NCBI GenBank assembly: GCA_003194525.1
Contig: NBIV01000940.1
Coordinates: forward strand, 1-25,798
DNA from: Gracilariopsis chorda
Taxonomy: Eukaryota; Rhodophyta; Florideophyceae; Gracilariales; Gracilariaceae
DNA: 25,798 nucleotides
Reading direction: 5' to 3'
Shown here: in pieces, positions 11,132 to 18,205 of the stretch
How the letters are laid out: each line of letters begins with the position of its first letter
Numbering within the stretch: the stretch's first letter is position 1
Translations under genes and position numbers: made by a program
The notes under the pieces: model-generated
Seen by the model: the letters and a program-made list of their open reading frames with translations, nothing else
Database searches by the model: none
Told to the model about the DNA's origin: nothing

Positions 11132-11278
11132 GGAGGCTGCCAAGTGGAAACGTGGCATTTTATGCGCTCCAAGAGGCATCTTGCACCGCATAATGCGACA
11201 CGTTGCCACCTGGCGCCTTTTGCACGCCATCTTGCACCGCATAATGCGACACGTTTCCACCTGGCGCCTTCTGCACGC
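11132..11278 (+). repeat. Foldback cluster: 51-bp tandem pair plus inverted relative
   Basis: Two adjacent 51-base direct copies (11177-11227 and 11228-11278) differ at a few positions (TTGCC/TTTCC, TTTTGC/TTCTGC). Immediately upstream, 11132-11176 read in reverse complement resembles the same unit (CTTGGAGCGCATAAAATGCC versus CTTGCACCGCATAATGCG, then ACGTTTCCACTTGGC versus ACGTTTCCACCTGGC). The three together can fold into a long imperfect stem. Each 51-base copy ends in GCACGC. A role as transposase-binding or replication-initiation repeats is only a suggestion. Confidence 0.75.
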
Positions 11279-11280
11279 CA

Positions 11281-11339
11281 CAGTAGCCTAGCCGTTTCAC
11301 CAAAGTAGCCCACCGTTACACTACAGTAACCGAGCCGTT
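11281..11339 (+). repeat. Diverged 16-base direct repeat pair
   Basis: CAGTAGCCTAGCCGTT (11281-11296) and CAGTAACCGAGCCGTT (11324-11339) differ at two positions and are separated by 27 bases. Unit B has lost bases next to the first copy. No function is evident. Confidence 0.55.
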
Positions 11340-11347
11340 GCAGTGCA

Positions 11348-11393
11348 GTGCACATGACCGTTTTAATTAATATTTTTCAACGGTCATGTGCAC
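11348..11393. repeat. 15-bp perfect stem-loop with A/T-rich loop
   Basis: Arms GTGCACATGACCGTT (11348-11362) and AACGGTCATGTGCAC (11379-11393); loop TTAATTAATATTTTTC, all A/T but for the last base. It is the strongest hairpin of the unit. It is too far from the proposed ends (about 300 bases inside) to be the classical Helitron 3' hairpin. Confidence 0.92.
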
Positions 11394-11401
11394 CAATCAC
11401 A

Positions 11402-11426
11402 TTGCACGCTATACAAAAGCGTGCAA
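11402..11426. repeat. TTGCACGC/GCGTGCAA hairpin, unit C
   Basis: Eight-base stem (11402-11409 and 11419-11426) around the 9-base loop TATACAAAA, eight bases after the larger stem-loop. Confidence 0.88.
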
Positions 11427-11429
11427 AGC

Positions 11430-11504
11430 ACTCGCCCACTGAACACTCGCGTTCTCCTTCGCTGTGGTTAACCTACGGTGTGGGTTCTAGCACTCTGGGC
11501 GAGT
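11430..11504. repeat. Spaced inverted repeat ACTCGCCCA/TGGGCGAGT
   Basis: Nine-base arms at 11430-11438 and 11496-11504, with 57 bases between them including the perfect palindrome GGTTAACC. Could be chance or a binding site pair. Confidence 0.45.
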
Positions 11505-11957
11505 CAGGACGTCTGAAAAAGGTACGCTGGCGGTACCGGCGGGATCTGTTAAGTTTAACTTTCTCACCAAACAACGCGTTCGTCATCCAGATTTAATTGG
11601 TTCGGCAACTATTTCTGGGTGGCGTTCACGTGAGGTACGATAGCTCCCCACAAAACGTGCATTGCGTGGAAGGAGTAGCCCTTGAAGAGTCTAGAAAGGG
11701 GACAACAGAGTAGGAGTCGAGCAACAGCGGCTCTGTCTGGATCTAAGGAACTGTTAAAGGGAAACGGTCTTCGGACTAAAGTACGTCCAGCACAGAGTTG
11801 CCTAGCGATTTTGGGATTGTAAATCTCGCAGTCCTGGCAGACTCTCCAGGCACGACCCCTGTTTACTCTGTACAGGTCAGTTCCCAATCTAGGCGGTTTC
11901 TTTGTGGTCAAGATATTCTATCTTCGCTGCAACGATCCAAAACTTCGGTGCTAGGTG

Positions 11958-11967
11958 CATAAAAGGG
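11958..11967 (+). promoter_or_regulatory. TATA-like box, unit C
   Basis: CATAAAAGGG, 129 bases before the start codon at 12096. The interval up to the ATG is dominated by T/C runs, which can serve as initiator or core promoter sequence in fungi and protists. No transcript evidence is available. Confidence 0.4.
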
Positions 11968-12095
11968 TTTGGCAGCCCGTAGCACAATTGTTCTCGACTA
12001 TATCCTTTTTTTTTCTTTTTTCTTTCTTTTCTTTTTTTGCTTTGCCAGTCTTTGGACAGTTTTTCTTTTTTGTGGTCTGCGTGAGATCTTTTACA

Positions 12096-15000
12096 ATGCC
12101 TCCAATTCAGCCCAGTGCCTCAGGAGATGCCACATGTGAGCAGAACCGTCAACGTACTGCTGCAAGACGTCGAGCAGAGTCCAGTGAGCAACAGGCAGAG
12201 AGGAGACGTCGTAATAGAGAGCAAGCAGCCATACGGAGGGCAAATAAAACTGAGGAACAGCGTGAAGCACGAAGAACAGCTGATAGGGAACGTGCGCGAA
12301 GACGAAGGGCTAGAGCGTCCGCCGCGCACACTGATGACGTTCGTGAGGCCAACCGTACAGCCACTGCTTCGGCACGAGCTTCAGAGACGCCAGATAATCG
12401 CGCAAATCGTCAGGCAAACGATCGTGACGCCCATCGTGCTGCAAGGCAACAGGATGACCCCGCTGCTGAACATTCTCGCCGTCACTCTGAAAGAACATCT
12501 AGACAGGCATCACGAGAGCTCGAGAGCACAGCTGATCGACAACAGCGTCTTGAATCTCAGCGCGAGAGCCAAAATGTGGCCCGCCGATTGTTTGACTCGG
12601 ATGATGTCGACGACAGCGGCTACATGGACCTCAGTCTCATGAATGTAGAGTGCCGCTTTTGCAAGGCACTGCATTTCAAAGAGGAAAGGGTTGTGAGCAG
12701 CTCCCGCTCGCAACCTCTTTTCTCGCAGTGCTGCGCAAAGGGGCATCTCAGCTTCCCTGCGCTTCTGGAGCCTCCACCTCTTCTTCGCCAACTACTGACT
12801 GCAACTGGGCCCCGAGAGAACCACTTTCGTGCTGAGATCCGTGCCTACAACACAGTTATGTCTATGGCGTCCGTCAAGGCAAACTGGGTGAGCCGTGGTT
12901 TAGGAGACTCTACCCTCAATACTACGATCACCATGCAGGGACAGATCTATCACTACATGGGTCCGCTCATTCCCGCTCAGGGTGTCCAGCCCGCATTTCT
13001 GTGTGTGTACATCCATGACACAGACTATGACGCGCAGTCTGCGAGGCGAGCGGGGTTGCTGCCCCGCCTCCAACCAGAACTGCTGTCTCAGTTGGCTGCC
13101 ATGCTGCACACAGGCAATCCATACGTGCAGACATTCTGCAGCCTGCGCGAGTGGGCTATCACCGATACGCCAGCAAATACGTATCAGATGGTGATCCATG
13201 CTGATAGACGACCCCGCGGCGAGCATGTTCGTCGCTACAACGGGCCCGAGGCGTCGCAAGTAGCCGCCATCATTCCAGGGAATGATGACGGCGAGATTGA
13301 GACGCGCGATATTGTTGTGCGTAGGCGTGGAGAGCTGACTGTAAATGGTGATGAGGTGCTGGACACTATCCCCGTCAGTCACAGATCGTACGATCCCTTG
13401 AGCTACGTTCTTTTGTTCCCATGTTGCCAGGACGGATGGCACCCTGACATGAGGTATTGCTCACCAAACGCCTCGTGAGAGAAGAAGGTGACTCCGCTGA
13501 TGTATTATTCGTGGCAGCTTTTCGAGAGACCGACCGAGTTCAGTACGATTCTACGCGGCAAACGACTCTTGCAGCAGTACATGGTTGACCAGTTCTGCAA
13601 GGTTGAGTCGGAGCGTTTGTCTTACTTGCGACACAACCAGGACAGACTTCGAGCTGCGGACTATACATCCCTGCGGGAGAGCCTGGGTGACTCTCTGCTG
13701 GGCGTGGATGAGGCCGATGCTGTTCGCGCTGGACGACTGTTCGTGTTGCCATCCACATTTGTAGGAGGTGACCGATACATGAGACAGCAAATGCACGACA
13801 TCATCGCCATATCCAACACCATTGGGCACCCCGATATCTTTCTCACGATGACGTGCAATCCGAACTGGCCTGAGATCACCAGGGCACTGTTCGATGGTCA
13901 GCGCGCTCTCGATCGACCTGATCTTTGTGCTCGAGTGTTTCGTCTCAAGATGAAAGCCTTGATGTCGTTTGTCATTGATGAACAGTTCTTTGGAGCCGTT
14001 CTTGCTCACGTGCGGGTAATCGAGTTCCAAAAGCGAGGCCTGCCGCACGCGCAAATTATCTTCTTCCTCAACGAAGATGCAAAGCAGCAGCTCCGAGACC
14101 CTGCTCACATTGACGAGCTCATCTCAGCTGAGATTCCTCCTCCTTCCGACTCCATCTTCCAAGAGTTGGTGCTCAAGCAAATGATTCACAATCTGTGCGG
14201 TGCAGGCAACCGGTCAGCGCTGTGCATGCGCGAGCTGACATGCTTGAAGCACTTTCCGAAGCCGTTTCGCTCCGAAACTGCACGGCTTGAGAATGAGTAT
14301 TACATCAGCTACAGAAGACGCGCTCCTTCCGAGGGCGGGGTGTCTGTGGAAAGAAGCTGCAGGGTCGGCCATCGACCAGCGCGTAGTGACGTTGGACAAT
14401 TCGTGGGTGGTTCCACATTGCCCAGAGCTTCTCCGCCGGTTTGCATGCCACATCAACGTTGAGCTATGCGTATCGCGACTTGGCGGTATCAAGTACCTCT
14501 TCAAGTATGTGTGCAAGGGTCCCGACAGAGTCACTATGGAGATTGTAGATGAGAACGGACGCCATGACGAGATCCAGAACTTCCAGGACGCACGGTATGT
14601 GTCAGCCTCCGAAGCAGTGTGGCGGTTGCTTGCGTTCGACATTGTCGATCGCAATCCACCCGTCGTGTGGCTTGAAGTATACTTGGAAGATCACCATACG
14701 GTGTTCTTCCAGGAAGGCGACGAGCACTCTGCTGCTAACAGAGAGCGGGCAGGAACCAAGCTGACTGAGTGGTTTGTGGCCAACCAAAAGTACCCGGTGC
14801 ACAGCATATCCCTTATGCCCAGTTCCCGAGGTTCTTTACTTGGAACAAATCAAACAAATGCTGGAAGCCGCGTGCATGTCTCCGACGTCGTTCGGTGTCT
14901 CGAAGCCAGCCCACCTCCTCCTCAGCGGCCACTGCAGCAGCCGATCTATACGACTTCACTGGCAGCGGTGGGCATGTAGTTGGGCGCATTTAGACTGCCA

Positions 15001-15263
15001 GTCCACGAGAGGGAGAGCGGTACTACCTCCGCTTACTCTTGACCCACACAGCGGGTGCTACTTCCTTTCAGCACCTCCGCAACGTGGATGGTCAGCAGTG
15101 TGGTAGCTTCAGGGAGGCCTGCCTCAAGATGGGACCTCTCGCCGACGACAGCGAGTGGAGACGGGCACTACGCGAGTCCTTTCGCTCCTCATTTGTTCCG
15201 CTCTCTCATTTGTTTGCCACCATATTGCTCTAATGCGAGCCGTCGGACCCCCGTTCTCTGTGA
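12096..15263 (+). pseudogene. RepHel, N-terminal and Rep part (unit C, best copy)
   Basis: ATG 12096 sits in ACAATG context. An in-frame upstream ATG at 11955 would translate the polypyrimidine tract, so I reject it. Residues about 15-165 are Arg/Ala/Glu/Gln-rich and probably helical. Cys186/Cys189 and Cys212/Cys213 form a CxxC...CC zinc-like site. HRSYDPLSYVLLFP precedes the first shared stop, TGA 13476-13478 (codon 461). After it the same frame continues with the Helitron-like N-terminal domain: YYSWQLFERP, TMTCNPNWPEI (13845-13877), then LPHAQI (H-A-Q at 14046-14054) where relatives have HUH. The shared frameshift lies in 14331-14386. Tyrosines of KYLFKY are at 14494-14496 and 14506-14508. 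A one-base loss near 14796 is private. Shared stops TAG 14991-14993, TAA 15231-15233 and TGA 15261-15263 interrupt GRI-TASPREGERYYLRLLL and LCEPSDPRSL-EQHL. Confidence 0.9.
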
Positions 15264-16974
15264 GAGCAGCATCTATCGATGTTCCTGCAGGATATACGCG
15301 CTCGAGATCGCGGCATGATGCACGCACTGGCCGACGACGAAAGAGCCAGCTCTTACGTTCTCTTAGAATTGCAAAAGGCATTGCAAGAAATGGGTGGCCC
15401 ACTGGCGTCTCTGTCATCGTACGGTCTTCCGACACCCATTCAGGACCTACCGGAATTGCGCGCTCCAACTCGGTCTCCGCAGCAAATCCAGTCAGAGCTG
15501 AACGACACTGTGCAAGCTGCACTCCCTCTTCAATGAGCGTCAGCGTCTGGCGTTCAATACCGTCGTGGGTGCCATCCTTCCTGGCGTGTCCGCGGAGAGC
15601 TTGCAGGGTCTTGGTGGTCCTTGTACGCCAACGCAGCCAACCACTCACGTCTTCTACTTGGATGCTCCGGGTGGAACCGGCAAGACCTTCCTCTGCAAGG
15701 CAATCCAGGCCACGTTACCTTCGTGGCAAGTCCGTCCTTACGGTAGCCACGTCTGCTGTAGCAGCCATACTGCTTGAGGGCGGTCGGACGGCCCACTCCG
15801 TGTTCAGGATTCCCATCCCAGCCACCGCTGAGAGCACGTGCAACATCCCGGTCACCTCGCACCTGGCCACTCGGATGAAGAACGTCGACCTCATTATCTG
15901 GGACGAGATCGTAATGTGTCACCGCTTCTGCGTCGAAGCCGTAGACCGCACTCTCCGTGACATAACGCGCTCGCAGCTCCTCTTTGGAGGCAAGTTCGTA
16001 TTGCTTTCTGGCGACTTTCGGCAGATCCTTGCCGTTGCTCGTGGCGGCTTTCGATCAGTGAGCGTCAACGCATGCATCAAACGCTCAAGTCTCTTTTCCC
16101 ACTTTCGCACCTTGAGATTGACTGAGGACATGCGCCTTTCTGCGCTCCGTCGAGACTCCACAGCCACACAGGGGGCACTGCAGTTTCTAAACACGCTCTT
16201 GCAGATTGGAGAGGGCAGACTGCCAGGCACTGTCCCGCCATAGCACCCCTTCACCCTGCCAGAGTCCGTAAAATGTGTGGAGTCGTTCCGCACCATGGTC
16301 CGTAACGTCTTTCATGGTATCGCTCAAAGGTACATAGATGCAGATTGGCTAACGTCAACGTGATTATAACCGCACGAAACTATCGCCTACCAGAGCTTAA
16401 CGACTACGTAGGCCACATGATACCTGGCGTATCGCACGTACCTGAAGTGCGGACAAGGTGATCGACGACGACGGCTGCTGCGCTGCAGTACCCTGTCGAG
16501 ATGCCTCAACACTCTGATCGCCGGTCAGCGCTGCCCGACCACTGCCTCAAACTCAAAAAGGCTTTGTGTTATGCTCCTTCGCAACTTGGATCCTCAAACG
16601 GCCACGTCAATGGTGCATCTATACGTAGAAGACATGCAAAGCAACGTACTGTTCCTTCGACTCGCTTCTGGAGTAAATCGTGGCAACGCACTATGCCTGC
16701 CGCGCAATGCCCTGTGGACCTGGAGACAACAACTTTCCGGTTCCAACTCACTCGCACCCAGTTCCCAGTACGTGTTTGTTTTGCCATCACTACCAATAAG
16801 GCACAGTGTCAGTCGTATACTGGTCGCGTCGGACTGGATTTGCGTGATGGCTGTTTCACCCATGGCCAGCTGTACGTCGATTTTTCTTGGACACCAACCC
16901 GTCCAAACATCGTGCCTGTCTCCCTGCCGGTAGCACTCTACCAATAATGTAGTGTACCCCGAGTTCTTTCGTAG
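15264..16974 (+). pseudogene. RepHel, Pif1-like helicase part (unit C, broken)
   Basis: Helicase half read over several frames. FLQDIRARDRGMMHAL to QAALPL is open (15264-15536); a two-base loss near 15529 moves FLDAPGGTGKT-type Walker A sequence (PGGTGKT about 15667-15690) to the next frame. A second two-base loss near 15717 moves LRGKSVLTVATSAVAA, IIWDEI and LSGDFRQ to the third. The frame then runs to the shared TAG 16241-16243 after QIGEGRLPGTVPP. Beyond 16360 many single-base gains and losses scramble the C-terminus, though NKAQCQS and HGQLYVDFSW remain readable. End placed at TAG 16972-16974 by comparison with other units. Confidence 0.86.
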
Positions 16975-17165
16975 AGGAACTTGATAGCTTTAAGTAAACC
17001 TCTTCTTTTTTCTTTCATTTTTTCTTTTCTTCTCCCTTCTCCCTCCCCAAAAATACTTGCATTCTACAAACCGACTACCCAAAACACGCTAGCTAAATAC
17101 TTCCTTCACTCTATTGCTTCTTTTACTCCTCAACGCGTGCGAAGCACGCAATGGAGCCACTTGTC
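16975..17165 (+). repeat. 3' tail, terminal hairpin and C/D junction
   Basis: T/C tract (about 17000-17047), hairpin GCGTGC-GAA-GCACGC (17135-17149), ten-base spacer, CTTG (17160-17163), then TC (17164-17165). The hairpin and spacer are unchanged even though the surrounding sequence is rich in indels. Confidence 0.55.
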
Positions 17166-17246
17166 CCCCCTTACTAAAGACAATGATTGTCCGTCTGTGT
17201 GTCTGTGTGTCAGCTAACGCCCACTCATTGGCCGCAAAATCGAGAA

Positions 17247-17392
17247 GGAGGCTGCCAAGTGGAAAACGTGGCATTTTATGCGCTCCAAGAGGCATCTTGC
17301 ACCGCATAATGCGACACGTTGCCACTGGCGCCTTTTGCACGCCATCTTGCACCGCATAATGCGACACGTTTCCACCTGGCGCTTCTGCACGC
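17247..17392 (+). repeat. Foldback cluster, unit D
   Basis: Two 50-base versions of the 51-base repeat in direct order, preceded by the inverted diverged copy, which here has one extra A (GGAAAACGTG). Confidence 0.72.
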
Positions 17393-17462
17393 CACAGTAG
17401 CCTAGCCGTTTCACCAAAGTAGCCCACCCGTTACACTACAGTAACCGAGCCGTTGCAGTGCA

Positions 17463-17508
17463 GTGCACATGACCGTTTTAATTTAATATTTTTCACGGTC
17501 ATGTGCAC
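17463..17508. repeat. Stem-loop, unit D (one base lost)
   Basis: Left arm GTGCACATGACCGTT (17463-17477) is intact. The right arm (17495-17508) lacks one A, leaving 14 paired bases, and the loop has an extra T. Confidence 0.85.
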
Positions 17509-17516
17509 CAATCACA

Positions 17517-17541
17517 TTGCACGCTATACAAAAGCGTGCAA
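17517..17541. repeat. TTGCACGC/GCGTGCAA hairpin, unit D
   Basis: Both eight-base arms and the nine-base loop are unchanged within a stretch otherwise full of indels. Confidence 0.85.
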
Positions 17542-18066
17542 GCATCGCCCACTGAACACTCGCGTTCTCCTTCGCTGTGGTTAACCTACGGTGTTGGGTT
17601 CTAGCACTCTGGGCGAGTCAGGACGTCTGAAAAAGGTACGCTGGCGGTACCGGCGGGATCTGTTAAGTTTAACTTTCTCACCAAACAACGCGTTCGTCAT
17701 CCAGATTTAATTGGTTCGGCAACTATTTCTGGGTGGCGTTCACGTGAGTACGATAGCTCCCACAAAACGTGCATTGCGTGGAAGGAGTAGCCCTTGAAGA
17801 GTCTAGAAAGGGACAACAGAGTAGGAGTCGAGCAACAGCGGCTCTGTTGGATCTAAGGAACTGTTTAAAGGAAACGGTCTTCGGACTAAAGTACGTCCAG
17901 CACAGAGTTGCCTAGCGATTTTGGGATTGTAAATCTCGCAGTCCTGGCAGACTCTCCAGGCACGACCCCTGTTTACTCTGTACAGGTCAGTTCCAATCTA
18001 GGCGGTTTCTTTGTGGTCAAGATATTCTATCTTCGCTGCAACGATCCAAAACTTCGGTGCTAGGTG

Positions 18067-18076
18067 CATAAAAGGG
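18067..18076 (+). promoter_or_regulatory. TATA-like box, unit D
   Basis: CATAAAAGGG is preserved in a region with many indels; the start codon at 18206 lies 129 bases downstream. Confidence 0.38.
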
Positions 18077-18205
18077 TTTGGCAGCCCGTAGCACAATTGT
18101 TCTCGACTATATCCTTTTTTTTTTCTTTTTTCTTTCTTTTCTTTTTTTGCTTTGCCAGTCTTTGTGACAGTTTTTCTTTTTTGTGGTCTGCGTAGATCTT
18201 TTACA

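Larger units (their letters stand above)
11049..12095 (+). promoter_or_regulatory. 5' leader of unit C
   Basis: Noncoding leader of 1047 bases. It holds the palindrome GACAATGATTGTC (11064-11076), a TGTGTCTG-rich patch (11079-11097), the foldback cluster (11132-11278), a diverged 16-base direct repeat (11281-11296 and 11324-11339), two stem-loops (11348-11393 and 11402-11426), a widely spaced inverted pair ACTCGCCCA/TGGGCGAGT (11430-11438 and 11496-11504), a TATA-like box (11958-11967) and a C/T tract (12004-12070). The sequence between 11510 and 11950 shows nothing stronger than short palindromes such as CGGTACCG. The GCACGC or GCGTGC core occurs six times between 11020 and 11424. Confidence 0.65.
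11049..17163 (+). mobile_element. Helitron unit C (full-length reference copy)
   Basis: Complete unit of 6115 bases and the best copy for the leader and first half of RepHel: no private break from the start codon to the first shared stop, or from there to the shared frameshift. The helicase half has private losses near 14796, 15529 and 15717. From about 16360 to its end the sequence becomes rich in single-base indels that continue into unit D. Confidence 0.92.
17164..18205 (+). promoter_or_regulatory. 5' leader of unit D
   Basis: Same element order as unit C: 51-base pair with one base lost in each copy (17293-17342 and 17343-17392), an inverted relative (17247-17292), a large stem-loop with a damaged right arm (17463-17508), a hairpin at 17517-17541, TATA-like CATAAAAGGG at 18067-18076 and a polypyrimidine tract near 18112-18180. 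No gene is supported between 17550 and 18060. Confidence 0.6.

Noticed and set aside
10999..11193. 64-codon open frame crossing the proposed junction
   Set aside because: It spans the terminal hairpin and both element ends; no domain or plausible start context.
11177..11278. CRISPR-like repeat array
   Set aside because: Only two adjacent copies with no spacers, within a eukaryotic transposon leader.
11348..11596. 82-codon open frame in the leader, identical in units B, C and E
   Set aside because: It reads through both hairpins, is broken in D, and its repetition follows from unit identity; no recognisable family.
11640..11900. Possible tRNA or small structured RNA in the leader
   Set aside because: Short stems only (CCTGT/ACAGG, GGAC/GTCC); no cloverleaf or internal A/B box arrangement found.
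11955..12095. N-terminal extension with a hydrophobic FFFLFSFFSFFALPVFGQFFFF stretch resembling a signal or membrane segment
   Set aside because: It is only translation of the T/C-rich tract, lies just after the TATA-like box and has no counterpart in Helitron proteins; ATG 12096 is the better start.
12900..13442. Long minus-strand open frames opposite the Rep and helicase regions
   Set aside because: They are antisense shadows of the coding strand; no conserved motifs were seen, and the plus strand carries all Helitron motifs.
13470..13490. Mini-intron (GTGAGAGAAGAAG) removing the first shared TGA
   Set aside because: At 13 bases it is too short for any known spliceosomal intron.
13476..15263. 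Alternative genetic code explaining the in-frame stops
   Set aside because: All three stop codons occur, and the residues expected from relatives differ (Arg-like, Tyr-like, Trp-like), so no single reassignment fits; ordinary decay is simpler.
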